Origin: Neobacillus rhizophilus
GTDB lineage: Bacteria; Bacillota; Bacilli; Bacillales; Cytobacillaceae
Direction: 5' to 3'
DNA length: 64,000 nt
NCBI RefSeq assembly: GCF_018343535.1
Contig: NZ_JAGYPF010000004.1
Coordinates: 393,666-457,665, forward strand
Shown: in pieces, positions 37,022 to 46,318 of the stretch
How the letters are laid out: every line of letters begins with the position of its first letter
Position numbering within the stretch: the first letter of the stretch is position 1
Position numbers and translations under genes: made by a program
Notes under the pieces: model-generated
What the model was told of the DNA's origin: nothing
The model's input: the letters and a program-made list of their open reading frames with translations, nothing else
The model's database searches: none

Positions 37022-37058
37022 AAAGTCCTTCTGTAAAAATAAGCGTAAGGACTTTTTT
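37022..37058 (+). terminator. Rho-independent terminator
   Basis: AAGTCCTT/AAGGACTT with a long loop and T6. Confidence 0.75.
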
Positions 37059-37097
37059 CATTTCCATTAGGATTTAGGTATCTACTTTCCTGATATA

Positions 37098-37145
37098 TTG
37101 TGAAGGGTTTCACTTAAACTAACGGGCAGTTTTGTTCAATAAGAC
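37098..37145 (+). repeat. Dispersed intergenic repeat, copy A
   Basis: TTGTGAAGGGTTTCACTTAA at 37098 begins a unit continuing through ACTAACGGGCAG and TTGTTCAATAAG. Related copies at 42010/43654 (split by IS110), 44392 and 49401. Confidence 0.75.
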
Positions 37146-37178
37146 GATGTTAAATAGTAGTTAAAAGGTGATGCGAAA

Positions 37179-37274
37179 ATGCCAATATTCCCAGATTAAA
37201 TTGACCTTCTATCAATATTTGAATCGGAACCAATATTATTAGATTCTACATTAAAGGATTTGGACAAATCTTAG
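37179..37274 (+). pseudogene. Short gene remnant with internal stop
   Basis: Reads MPIFPD-stop-IDLLSIFESEPILLDSTLKDLDKS behind a weak RBS. The single TAA in an otherwise open, protein-like frame suggests a decayed N-terminal fragment; family unknown. Confidence 0.3.
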
Positions 37275-37324
37275 TACAACAATAAAATACCTTACATATA
37301 AGGTGTTATAAGTTGGTTTCCTCA

Positions 37325-37681
37325 TTAAGAAGCCTCTTCTGGTTGTGCGATTTCAAATTCACCTTCTGCATACTCTTGCTCCGCATAATGGCTTCCCCAT
37401 TGACAGAGCTCCTGCAAGATAGGTTTAAGAGATTCTCCAAGTTCAGTGGATGAATATTCAACCTTCGGTGGTACTTGATTATACATCTTTCTGCTCACAA
37501 GTCCACTGTCTTCAAGCTCTCTAAGTGTTTGAATCAGCATTTTCTGAGTTATATTTGGGACAATGCGCTTTAATTCACTCGTTCTCTTTGGTCCATTCAT
37601 TAAAAAGTATAATACAAGACCTTTCCATTTTCCGCCAATAACTTCCTTTGTCACTTCAAAACCACAACTAAATTTTTTCAA
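37325..37681 (-). CDS. HxlR-family transcriptional regulator
   Basis: A 118-residue winged-helix regulator: CGFEVTKEVIGGKWKGLVLY, ITQKMLIQTLRELEDSGLV and PPKVEYSSTELG are HxlR hallmarks. An N-terminal Cys (position 6, FSCGF) corresponds to the redox-sensing Cys of YodB/HypR-type members. The frame extends to GTG 37702, but GGAGAGG sits 7 bp before TTG 37681. Divergent from the SDR gene and likely its regulator; TTACTATATCA and ATACTATATCT in the intergenic region are possible half-sites. Confidence 0.85.
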   Translation of the reverse strand: MKKFSCGFEVTKEVIGGKWKGLVLYFLMNGPKRTSELKRIVPNITQKMLIQTLRELEDSGLVSRKMYNQVPPKVEYSSTELGESLKPILQELCQWGSHYAEQEYAEGEFEIAQPEEAS

Positions 37682-37849
37682 GTCTAAACCTCTCCATTCC
37701 ACATTTATTACTTTTTAGTTACTATATCACAAAAAAGTGGGTACTTCCATTAATGTGCTTACTGAAGGATACTATATCTTGTAAGTTGTTCTTCAAGTTT
37801 TTAAAGGTATTAGACTTAAAATAAAATTAATACTAAAGGAGTGTTAAGT

Positions 37850-38596
37850 ATGGGTAAATTTGAAGGTAAAATAGCGCTTGTAACGGGTGGAACAAGTGGG
37901 ATTGGTCTTGCTACAGCACAAAAGTTTGTAAACGAAGGTGCATATGTTTATATCACGGGACGCAGACAAAACGAACTTGATAAAGCTGTTAACCAAATTG
38001 GTAAGAACGTAACCGGTGTACAAGGGGATATTTCTAAGCTTGAAGACTTAGACAAACTATATGACCTTATAAAGCAGGAAAAAGGTAAGTTGGACATTCT
38101 TTTTGCTAATGCAGGAATTGGAAACTTCCTTCCATTAGGTGAAATTACTGAAGAGCAGGTTGATAGAACGTTCGACATTAACGTTAAAGGAACCATCTTT
38201 ACTGTTCAAAAAGCGTTATCACTTTTCCCGGACAAAGTAGGTTCTATTATTGTAACGGGCTCTACTGCTGGATCAATTGGCAACCCAGCGTTTAGTGTAT
38301 ATGGAGCATCTAAAGCAGCATTAAGAGCACTAGTTCGCAACTGGATTCTTGACCTAAAAGGTACTGAAATCCGTGTAAATGTGGTTAGTCCAGGAGGTAT
38401 TCTTACACCTGCATACGATGAGCTTTTTGGTGATGCACTTGAAGAGGTACTGGAAAATAGCAGAAATACTGTTCCAGCTGGAAAAATTGGGACACCTGAA
38501 GAAGTAGCAAACGCTGTATCTTTCCTTGCTTCAGACGAAAGCAGTTACTTGACGGGTGTTGAATTGTTCGTAGATGGCGGGCTAGCACAGGTATAA
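37850..38596 (+). CDS. Short-chain dehydrogenase/reductase
   Basis: A 248-residue classical [11 protein letters not shown] (12-19) binds the dinucleotide, NAG in the fourth strand, and YGASK (Tyr151, Lys155) is the catalytic pair. GRRQ after strand 2 suggests NADP(H). AAAGGAG lies 7 bp before ATG 37850. First gene of an apparent redox/detoxification group with the ABM protein and hydrolase, divergent from HxlR. Confidence 0.9.
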   Translation: MGKFEGKIALVTGGTSGIGLATAQKFVNEGAYVYITGRRQNELDKAVNQIGKNVTGVQGDISKLEDLDKLYDLIKQEKGKLDILFANAGIGNFLPLGEITEEQVDRTFDINVKGTIFTVQKALSLFPDKVGSIIVTGSTAGSIGNPAFSVYGASKAALRALVRNWILDLKGTEIRVNVVSPGGILTPAYDELFGDALEEVLENSRNTVPAGKIGTPEEVANAVSFLASDESSYLTGVELFVDGGLAQV

Positions 38597-38659
38597 TTTC
38601 ACTGCGCAGAGATTACTATAAGGTCGCCGCAAAATATAAAATTTATAGGAGGAGTCAAT

Positions 38660-38992
38660 ATGACCAATCAACAAGTTCAACTCAATATTCGTTTTAAGGC
38701 TAAACCAGGGAAGAAAGAAGAATTCCGCAAGGAGCTATTTTCTCTAATTGAGGAGATGTCATCCGAAAAGGCATTTATTAGCGCTATTGTTTCGGATAAT
38801 CTGGATCAACCGGATGAACTGCTCATTTATGAAACATGGAAAGGCACGAGAGATAGCTGGCTTGATGAAGAATTTACTAAACCATACCGCAAGGATTACG
38901 AAGTAAGACTGGATGATTTAATTGTGGAAAGAAGCGTTAGCTGGTTGCAACCTAACCGTGAATGGGGAAGTCATATAACGAATGCATATTAA
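38660..38992 (+). CDS. ABM-domain quinol monooxygenase (YgiN-like)
   Basis: A 110-residue ferredoxin-like dimeric barrel protein: VQLNIRFKAKPGKKEEFRK and ELLIYETWKGTRDSW are typical of antibiotic-biosynthesis monooxygenase/quinol oxygenase proteins. RBS AGGAGG. Its partnership with an SDR under HxlR control suggests quinone or electrophile stress. Confidence 0.8.
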   Translation: MTNQQVQLNIRFKAKPGKKEEFRKELFSLIEEMSSEKAFISAIVSDNLDQPDELLIYETWKGTRDSWLDEEFTKPYRKDYEVRLDDLIVERSVSWLQPNREWGSHITNAY

Positions 38993-39005
38993 TTTTTATA
39001 AATGA

Positions 39006-39098
39006 GAAATAGCATCTACAGCTGTACAAATGGGCGAAGTCACAATAGCTGTCTTCGACGATACATGCGGCAACCTTATTCAGATAATGCAGGAGTAA
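39006..39098 (+). pseudogene. C-terminal remnant of a VOC/glyoxalase protein
   Basis: The frame EIASTAVQMGEVTIAVFDDT followed by CGNLIQIMQE and a stop is the last strand of a VOC (glyoxalase/bleomycin) domain, with the conserved Glu/Asp-thr-CGNLIQ ending. A stop directly precedes it and no N-terminal part exists nearby, so most of the gene was deleted. Confidence 0.6.
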
Positions 39099-39195
39099 AC
39101 TTTATTTATGGTAGAAAAAGTTATGCAATAAAGTGTTTTTATAAACAATTTAACAACAACTTTATGTTGAGACCTACTAGAAGGAGGAAAGCATC

Positions 39196-40020
39196 ATGGC
39201 ATTTTTCGAAACAAGTGACGGCGTCAAATTGTATTATCAGCAAAAAGGAGAAGGACAACCGATTGTGCTCGTCCATGGCTGGTCATCGGATCATACAGCA
39301 TTCGATCAACCATTTGAAGAATTGAGCAAAAAGTTCAATGTAGTGTCTTTTGATTTGAGAGGACATGGCGCTTCTGATCGCCCGGAGCATGGTTTGACAT
39401 TGAAGAGATTCGCTTCCGATTTGGAAGAACTAATGGAGCATCTTAACTTGATGAATGTCACATTAGTTGGACACTCGATGGGGGTTTCTACGACATTCGA
39501 GTATGTAAAAAACTTCGGTGTATCCAGATTGAAGGCCGTATCGTTGTTCGACATGACACCAAAATTAGTCAATGAAGAGGATTGGAATTTAGGTCTTTAT
39601 CACGGTAAATATACGCGGGAAGACTCATTGAATGATTTGACAGTGATCAATGATAGCTTGATGGAATTCGCAAAGCCTTTCTTTAAAGTGACCGTCCCAT
39701 ACTTGACTGGTGAAATGATGGAAGAGCAGCTCAATTTAGTAGTCAACGGCAATACCCCTCATGTATTAGCGGCAATGTGGCATGCGATGGCAGTTGGCGA
39801 TTATCGTGACGTGTTACCACAAATCACTGTACCAACACAAATTGTGTATGGAGAAAAGAGTACACTTTACTCAAAAGAAACAGCGGAATACATGAAGGAA
39901 CAGATTCCGAATTCTGAAGTGATTCCGTTTGAAAACTGCACGCACTTATTAGTTGCGGAAGATGTAGTAAAAACAGCAAAAGTAATTGAAGAACTTGCAA
40001 GTTCTATGGTGAATTCATAA
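39196..40020 (+). CDS. Alpha/beta hydrolase (non-heme chloroperoxidase/esterase type)
   Basis: A 274-residue hydrolase: oxyanion HGWSSD near 27-32, nucleophile Ser94 in GHSMG, RGHGASDRP, and His in NCTHLLV near the end. Similar to arylesterase/non-heme haloperoxidase-like enzymes. RBS AAGGAGG. The IS1182 element begins 9 bp after its stop but leaves it intact. Confidence 0.88.
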   Translation: MAFFETSDGVKLYYQQKGEGQPIVLVHGWSSDHTAFDQPFEELSKKFNVVSFDLRGHGASDRPEHGLTLKRFASDLEELMEHLNLMNVTLVGHSMGVSTTFEYVKNFGVSRLKAVSLFDMTPKLVNEEDWNLGLYHGKYTREDSLNDLTVINDSLMEFAKPFFKVTVPYLTGEMMEEQLNLVVNGNTPHVLAAMWHAMAVGDYRDVLPQITVPTQIVYGEKSTLYSKETAEYMKEQIPNSEVIPFENCTHLLVAEDVVKTAKVIEELASSMVNS

Positions 40021-40028
40021 ATAATGAA

Positions 40029-41848
40029 GGGGCTGTCTAAAAAGTCCCTAAAATGAAGAAGGTGGAGAAAAATAAATCGTTTTTCTCCACCTTCTTTTTT
40101 GATTTTTCGTTTTATAAGGTGGTTTCTGCACAATAGGCCCACCACTTTCAGCAAGTTATGGGCTATTGCCAGTATGCCAAATTCCGTTTGGACCTTTTCA
40201 AGTCCCCGAAGCAGGAATTGACGGAACGCCAAATTGCCCTTGAGATTTCCAAAAACTGTCTCCACTTCAATCTTTCTGCGGGAATAGACATGTTTAAGGG
40301 TTTCATCTTCAAGGGCTTTCTTTGCCGTCTCTTTTAATTCTTCATAAACTGGGTTCCAGTGAACCTGCCGGTTCCCCTTCGCCTTTGTGCACAAGGCCTT
40401 CAGTGGACAATCACTACAGTCTTCACATTCGTAGATTTTGAAGTCCTGTACAAAGCCGGAGGCATTCTTTTTCTTCATGTACTTCTTGAAGGGAACACGG
40501 CGGCCGTTCGGACAAATGAACAAGTCGTCCTCTTCTACATAATCCCAATTCTTTGCATTGTATGGATTGTTCCGATAGCCCTTTGTTTTTTCCTTCAAAT
40601 ATGTATTGTACGGAATGAGGAATTCGGCAATCGGTTCTGTCTCGCTGTCCCCAATCAAGTAGCGATAGTTTTCTTCGCTGCCGTAACCTGCATCGGCAAC
40701 CACTCTCTTTGGCATAGGAAGGTTTGTTTGCCGGTAGGCTTCAAGATGCGGAATCAGGCAACGTGTATCAGTCGGACGTTGATGGACCGAATAGAACAGG
40801 ATGAATTGATTTTCAGTGGCCATCTGAACATTATAACCGGGCTTGAGCTGACCATTCTTCATATGCTCATCCTTCATCCGCATGAAAGTTGCATCGGGAT
40901 TGGTTTTGGAATAACTGTTACGGTCGCCGAGTAGTTCTTTTTGGTGTTGGTATTTCAGATAGCGGGGGATGAAGTTCTCCCGGACAAGTTTCAATGACTT
41001 TTTCAATCCTCCAAGTACACGCCGCTTTTCCTTCCTGACTTCCTTTTCGGTCTCCGTTTCCCAATCTACCTTTTTCCGTTCGACTTCCTCCTCCAGGACG
41101 GATTCGATCATTTGAAGCTTTTGCTCAACCGTTAATTCTTTCTTAGACTCCTCCGCGTGGAGGTCTTCATTCTCCCGATTCGCAACGGACTGGATCTGTT
41201 GGTACATTTCCTCGATTTTCGCCAAAAGCTTCGTTTCATTTTTATTGATAGCTTTTTTCCAAACATACGTATGTTTATTGGCATTGGCCTCAATTTTCGT
41301 ACCGTCGAGGAAGTAGTTTTCCAGGGTGATGAACTTTTCCTCCATCAGTTTGAGAATCATCTCCTCAAAAAGGGAAGGCAAAAGTTCCGCCATCTGGTGG
41401 GTTCGAAAACGATTGATTGTCCGGTAGTCGGGTTTTTGCATCGCCGCGAGCCACATGGCGGGAATGTTCTCCTCCAGCAGCTTCGCAATCTCCCGGCAGG
41501 AATAGACCTTCTGGGAATAGGCATACAAAAGCACCTTCACCATCATTTTCGGATGATAGGAGCTTCGTCCACCGCCTTTATAGTGTTGGTAGAAATATTA
41601 TCCTCAATGGACTCGACCATGCGGTCGATGACACGGGCAACATGATGTTCAGGGATCAATCCCTGAAGGTCGAAGATAGCCATGCCTTGTTGGTTGTTGT
41701 AAGGGATAAACACTGGTTTGAAGTGGTTGCGGTCTGTATTTGAGGAATCCACATCCGTCTTAGGTTGGAATGGTTTTTCCTCAATTGATAATGGAAGAGA
41801 AGTCTGTTCGATGGTATAATTTTGGGTAGTGATCATTTGATTACTCAT
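40029..41848 (-). pseudogene. Frameshifted IS1182 transposase
   Basis: Starts at ATG 41848 (MSNQMITTQNYTI) behind AGGAGG. The frame is lost near 41590: one part reads NISTN then out-of-frame, while the other frame continues YKGGGRSSYHPKMMVKVLLY; one missing base explains it. Downstream are the DUF772 and DDE domains (LDGTKIEANANKHTYVWKK, VADAGYGSEENY, VETVFGNLKGN). The frame has no stop inside the element and runs through the left inverted repeat into flanking DNA (stop at 39867). Probably inactive. Confidence 0.8.
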
Positions 41849-41978
41849 AGAAAATCGTCCTCCTATTAAAGTGTTGTGTGGTAACTTCATTTTATAATAG
41901 AGGACGATTTTTTTGTATTTATAAGTAGAAAAAAGGCTGCCACCAAAGTCATTTTTTAATGACTTTTGGGACAGCCCC
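40029..41978 (-). mobile_element. IS1182-family insertion sequence (1950 bp)
   Basis: Terminal inverted repeats GGGGCTGTCTAAAAAGTC (from 40029) and, reversed from 41978, GGGGCTGTCCCAAAAGTC. The single transposase gene inside is on the minus strand. No convincing target duplication. Confidence 0.85.
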
Positions 41979-42167
41979 ATCCATTTTTAAGGTTTAAAAT
42001 TTATGACAATGTGAATAATTTCACTTAAACTAAACCAGCTAATAGTTTGCCAACATTTTTCAATAAAAACTTAAAATATTTCATGCTATACTAAAAATGT
42101 TCATGCCAAATAACCTTCCTAATCCTAACTATTGGAAGGTTTTGTATTTTTTGGTTTTATTTTTGTT

Positions 42168-43403
42168 TTAAGCTATATCCTGGAAAGTGGAACTGCTTTT
42201 TAAAAGTGCATATATCCATTGTAAAAGCTTATTTGCACAAGCTATTATTGCTACTTTATAAGGCTTTCCTTCTTCGCGTTTCTTATCATAGAACTCCCGT
42301 AATCGCTTATTTCGGGGTATGATATTATCTGTCGTTTTCTTTTTACGACAATCACGAATGGCACATTTAACAGCCATAAACAAAGCATGCCGTAATCTAC
42401 TGGACCCCCTTTTAGTGATTCTGTTGACGGTTCCCTTGAATCTACCAGACTCAAAAATACTGGGGTCAATTCCGGCAAATGCTACGAGCTTTTTAGGGTG
42501 ATTAAACCGATCAATCTCACCGATTTCAGAAATAATCGTTGCCGCGATTTTTTCTCCGATACCAGGGATTGATTGGATAATCTTATATTCTTTGATTTCT
42601 TTTGCTAAAGCATCTATCTCTTCCTCGAACGTAGATAGGTGCTTTTGATTTTCTAAAAGCATTTTAATATACATTTCTAGGGTTAAAATATGGCTTTGAT
42701 ATAAGGTTTCCTGAAAAGGATTCCTTTCTGCTGCAGCTATAAGTTTCTTTGCCTTTGTTTCAGCCCACTTATAAGAACGACTTTTACATAACTCATTGAT
42801 TTTAGCTGCTAAAGTTTCTTCGCCAGCTAAAAGTACATCGTTAGATGTGGGGTACTCTAACAAAGATTGTAAAGAAACAACTGAATATAGGTCCCCAAAA
42901 ACACCTTTAAATTCAGGGAAAACCTGATCAAGAATTGTTTGGAATTGTAGTTTTATTTGAACGACAATACTTGTTAGACTTTCGTGTTGTCTTGTCAAAT
43001 TACGAAGGTTTAATAGTTGGATCCCACGTTTTTTATAAGGTTCTAAGTCCTCCTTATAGTACAGTTCACATAGATGATTAGCATCGATTATATCTGTTTT
43101 TACTTTGCGTAAACTTGAGCTCTTTGCCCGATAAGAGATTAATGGATTAACAATGATTAACAAATAATTTCTGTCCTCAAAATACTGGACAACAGGTGTA
43201 TGATAATGCCCTGTAGCTTCGAGTACAATCGGAGGTTTAACCCCAGTTAAACTTTCAATTTCTTTAAGAAATTGATGTAATTTTTCTAGTCCTTCAAGGG
43301 TATGGGCTACTTTAAAACTACTTTTGTATGGCTTTTTCTTTTCCAAGTAAGCTTGAACCTGACTTTCTCCTTTAGCTACATCCAGACCAATGACTGGATT
43401 CAT
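42168..43403 (-). CDS. IS110-family DEDD transposase (bridge-RNA recombinase)
   Basis: A 411-residue protein with an N-terminal RuvC-like DEDD domain (IGLDVAKGES, VLEATGHYH, KVKTDIIDANHLCELY) and a C-terminal Transposase_20 domain containing the active-site region GIDPS..SGRFKGTVNRITKRG-SSRLRHAL with its conserved Ser. Full length and without frameshift, so potentially active. RBS GGAGGAGATTTAAT. The bridge RNA lies directly upstream. Confidence 0.93.
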   Translation of the reverse strand: MNPVIGLDVAKGESQVQAYLEKKKPYKSSFKVAHTLEGLEKLHQFLKEIESLTGVKPPIVLEATGHYHTPVVQYFEDRNYLLIIVNPLISYRAKSSSLRKVKTDIIDANHLCELYYKEDLEPYKKRGIQLLNLRNLTRQHESLTSIVVQIKLQFQTILDQVFPEFKGVFGDLYSVVSLQSLLEYPTSNDVLLAGEETLAAKINELCKSRSYKWAETKAKKLIAAAERNPFQETLYQSHILTLEMYIKMLLENQKHLSTFEEEIDALAKEIKEYKIIQSIPGIGEKIAATIISEIGEIDRFNHPKKLVAFAGIDPSIFESGRFKGTVNRITKRGSSRLRHALFMAVKCAIRDCRKKKTTDNIIPRNKRLREFYDKKREEGKPYKVAIIACANKLLQWIYALLKSSSTFQDIA

Positions 43404-43439
43404 TATTAAATCTCCTCCTCTAATAAAATTAATTCACCG

Positions 43440-43605
43440 GTACCCCTAATCCTTCTTGTAGTATCATAGCTTCGCTTGTTATACGAGATCTACGTCCCAA
43501 CCAGCCTCAAACATGTTTCTACAAGTAGGGGGCGAACTGTTTACTTGACGGGATCTAAGCCCCACGGGTGCTTACGTTCTACCCCGGCTACCGTTATCAT
43601 AAAAC
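43440..43605 (-). ncRNA. IS110 bridge RNA with target- and donor-binding loops
   Basis: Read on the minus strand. Target loop: stem GTAG-GGGG-GAAC (43591-43576) pairs with GTTC-CCCC-CTAC (43536-43523 region); its 5' inner strand AAGCACCCGT (43573-43564) is identical to the flank at 43664-43655, its 3' strand has TAAAC complementary to GTTTA in the other flank. Donor loop: stem CTTGTAG (43525-43519) with CTACAAG (43461-43455); inner GCTGGTT (43505-43499) equals the element's right end (42039-42033), and CTATGATAC (43469-43461) pairs with GTATTATA of its left end with one G-U. RNA ends are approximate. Confidence 0.85.
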
Positions 43606-43607
43606 CA

Positions 43608-43646
43608 TATAAAAAATGGTCAACCAGAAATATCTGGCTGACCTTA
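43608..43646 (-). terminator. Hairpin with T tail at the IS110 left end
   Basis: On the minus strand GGTCA.CCAG/CTGG.TGACC followed by ATTTTTT. It stands just before the bridge RNA and could block incoming transcription. Confidence 0.6.
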
Positions 43647-43710
43647 TAATACGAACGGGTGCTTTAATGAGAGTTGCATTGTCGGGGTGAAGGTCGAGAA
43701 TTAGGCCAAT

Positions 43711-43744
43711 ATAGCGTCAGCCTTACTTGGGTTGGCGTTTTTTT
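43711..43744 (+). terminator. Possible terminator
   Basis: GCGTCAGCC and GGGTTGGCGT form an imperfect stem followed by T7. Confidence 0.5.
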
Positions 43745-43853
43745 CTTATTAAACTACGAAGCAGGTTAGTTAAACAACAAAATCATTAAATAGAGGAATT
43801 TTAGATTTAGTAAAGAAAGAGTAAATAATAAGTATTGAGGGGATGAAGAATAT

Positions 43854-44366
43854 TTGGAAGCAAGCAACCATACCATTCAGATAAAGCCTTGGGAGGATAA
43901 TGACCTTGATTTACTTTTTCGAATAAACGCTCCAAAAATGATGCAGCATCTTGGAGGTCCAGAGAGTAAAGAGCAGATTTTGAAACGACATAAACGATAT
44001 CTAGAACTTGGTAATAGAGGACGTATGTTCAGCATAATATTGTTGCCAGAATTAGAATCAGTAGGTTCTGTGGGGTACTGGCAGACTACTTTGAATAATG
44101 AAAGTGTATATGAAACTGGATGGAGTGTTCTAACCCCCTATCAAGGGAAAGGAATAGCTACAAAAGCAGTAAAGTTAGCAATAGAAGAAGCATCTAATGA
44201 GAACAAATATAAATACATACACGCATTCCCATCGATTGATAATCCTGCTTCTAATGCAATTTGTCGGAGGCTTGACTTTCAGTTAATCACTGAATGCGAA
44301 TTTGAATATCCTCCAGGAAGCTTTATGAGGTGCAATAATTGGCGTTATAACTTAATTGGAGAATAG
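43854..44366 (+). CDS. GNAT family N-acetyltransferase
   Basis: A 170-residue acetyltransferase_3-type protein with TPYQGKGIATKAV (acetyl-CoA loop) and IDNPASNAICRRLDF. TTG start with GAGGGGATG upstream at a long 12-bp spacing, so the start is uncertain. The substrate is unknown. Confidence 0.8.
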   Translation: MEASNHTIQIKPWEDNDLDLLFRINAPKMMQHLGGPESKEQILKRHKRYLELGNRGRMFSIILLPELESVGSVGYWQTTLNNESVYETGWSVLTPYQGKGIATKAVKLAIEEASNENKYKYIHAFPSIDNPASNAICRRLDFQLITECEFEYPPGSFMRCNNWRYNLIGE

Positions 44367-44391
44367 CTGATTTTTCAGTTTTAAAAAAACT

Positions 44392-44465
44392 TTGTGAAGA
44401 AAGGTACTTAAACAAACGGGTAGCGTGAGTTTAACAAAGGGCTGCGGTGGCGGCTCTTTTTCTTG
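44392..44465 (+). repeat. Dispersed repeat copy plus terminator hairpin
   Basis: TTGTGAAGAAAGGTACTTAA opens the copy, followed by ACAAACGGGTAGC. It ends in a hairpin GGGCTGC/GCGGCTC with TTTTTCTTG (44439-44465), the point where the group II intron begins. Confidence 0.7.
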
Positions 44466-44765
44466 GTGTGCCAGGCATGGCAACTATCTAGGTGGTGAAA
44501 GTCCACTGTGGGGGTACACATGGACCAACCACTAAGGAAGCGTAAGGTACTTATCGTGAGGTAAGGGCTGGAGGAAGCGTGGAATAAAATCTTGACTCGA
44601 CGAACAGAAGTCTGATACTAAGGCTCTATAAAGGGATTAGGCTCCCAAGCAAGTTAAAGTCCAAAAGATGTGCGTAACTTTGTAGAGTAAATCAGGCGAG
44701 TAAAAGAGGAAAGATAGTTGTCTTAACCTGGGAGGTCTTGCGGATGTACAGAAGTACAGAAGTAC
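44466..44765 (+). mobile_element. 5' remnant of a group II intron (probably class C)
   Basis: Starts with GTGTGCCAGGCATGGCAACT, a bacterial group II 5' end, and continues through GGTGGTGAAAGTCCACT and other domain I sequence to CCTGGGAGGTC. No reverse transcriptase frame and no domain V follow, so only the 5' part survives. Its position directly behind a terminator T-tract fits class C introns. Confidence 0.65.
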
Positions 44766-44798
44766 AGTCGAAAAAGGTTAGTCATTTAGTTGTGTTGT

Positions 44799-44939
44799 TT
44801 ATTTTCTTTTTGTCCGACCACCAAGTAAAGGGATTTTATCACCGTCAAAGACGATCTTGATATCTTCAAAGTGAAAAAATCCATCCTGATCGGGATCATT
44901 ATCCAAAACGGCCCAAAAACCTAGCCTTTCTGAAGATCC
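44799..44939 (-). pseudogene. C-terminal gene remnant with EF-hand-like loop
   Basis: The 46-residue open stretch contains VLDNDPDQDGFFHFEDIKIV and ends LLGGRTKRK. DPDQDGFFHFED resembles a Ca2+-binding EF-hand loop. Stops directly upstream show that the rest of the gene is missing. Family unknown. Confidence 0.4.
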
Positions 44940-45111
44940 CTAGCTTCACTACTTTTTCTTTTTTATAGACCACGTGGAAATAAAGGCTGGTTATATATAG
45001 AAGTACCAGAATAAATAAAAATGCAGAACAATTGGCAAATCTAATATTAGGAAGGGAATGTACTCGATATAGTGATAAGTATAAAGATACCATTTTAAGG
45101 AGTGGAAATCG

Positions 45112-46295
45112 ATGAAGGTAGCAAAAAAGGAAAAGATATTAATTCTAACTGGAAATTATGGAGCAGGTCATGTTCAAGTAGCCAATGCTCTACAAGAAGC
45201 TATACAAATTCGATTTCCTACCCTAGAATCTGTAATTGTTGATTTTATGGAATGGGTCCACCCCTATTCTAATCAGGTTAGCCGTTTCTTATTTTTGCAG
45301 GGAGTGAAAAATTTTCCGGAAATCTATGGCTATATTTATCAAAAAACACGCAAAATGAACACTTTATCAAACATGATGAAGAAGATTTTATCAACTGGAA
45401 TTGGACGAATGAAAACCTTAATCGATGAAGTTCAGCCAACCGTTGTAGTCAGTACTTTTCCATTAGCGGCCGCTGTAATATCAAAGTTAAAATCCTATGG
45501 CTTAAGCAATGTATATCCGTGACAACGATTACTGATCATACCGATCATAGCAGTTGGATTTATCCTAATACAGATCAATATTTCGTCGGCTCTAAAGCAG
45601 TTAGTGAAGCACTGATAAAATTAGGTGTGGAAGACGATCAGATTACAGTTACAGGGATTCCGATTCGACAGCAATTTTTTCAAACTTTTAACCGCGAGAA
45701 AATTTGCGAGAAGTATGGTTTAGATTGTCATATGCCTACGGTTTTGGTAATGGGAGGTGGTTATGGCCTGATTGGTGAAGGTGTTTCTACATTTCAACAG
45801 TTTGAAGAAATACCCAAGCAAGTACAGTTGTTTATTGTTTGTGGGTATAATGAAAAACTTCAAATTCAATTGAAAGAAATGCTAAAGGATTCCAAACATC
45901 TGGTTCATGTGACTGGTTATATACATTATGTTCACGAGATCATGGCTATTTCCGATGTTATGATTACAAAACCGGGAGGAGTCACTACGTTTGAGGCGAT
46001 TGCCATGAAATTACCTATGCTGCTTTATAAACCAATTCCTGGTCAAGAGCAGGATAACGCTAATTTTTTAGTTCGATCCGGTGTGGCAATAGAGGCAAAA
46101 AATGAGCATGAATTAACTGATCTTTTAACCAAAATACTGTGCAATGCGAAACTACTACAAGAGATGAGAGGAAATTCAAAACGATTTCATCCTAAAGAAG
46201 CTGCGTTTGCGTTGGTTGAAGTCATTGAGGCAATTAATCGAACAAAGGAAAACCAGTATCCTATAAAGGATTTTATGTATTCGCTTAGTTATTAA
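45112..46295 (+). pseudogene. UgtP/MGDG-synthase-like diacylglycerol glucosyltransferase, split by frameshift
   Basis: Two frames together encode one 390-residue enzyme. The first 136 residues (LILTGNYGAGHVQVANAL) are the MGDG_synth N-terminal domain; the second, from 45519 (TTITDHTDHSSWIYPNTDQY, then MITKPGGVTTFEAIAMKLP), is the GT28 UDP-sugar-binding domain. The frame breaks at AATGTATATCCGTGA; one missing base explains it. The second frame begins with GTG overlapping the TGA of the first, so reinitiation is conceivable, but no RBS precedes it. Would make glycolipid anchors for membrane and lipoteichoic acid if functional. Confidence 0.75.
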
Positions 46296-46318
46296 GTCAA
46301 TAAAGGAGCGTTCAGTAA

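Larger units (their letters stand above)
42034..43655 (-). mobile_element. IS110-family element inserted in a dispersed repeat (1622 bp)
   Basis: Limits come from the interrupted repeat: CACTTAAACTAA ends at 42033 and AACGGGTGC resumes at 43654, as in the unbroken copies at 37098 and 49401. The AA at each edge (TT on the element's strand) is the shared core and is counted once. The element holds a transposase gene, a 134-bp right end and a 250-bp left end with a bridge RNA. No inverted repeats, as expected for IS110. Confidence 0.85.

Noticed and set aside
39867..40028. Real C-terminus of the IS1182 transposase
   Set aside because: This part lies outside the inverted repeat and is antisense to the hydrolase gene; it is accidental readthrough.
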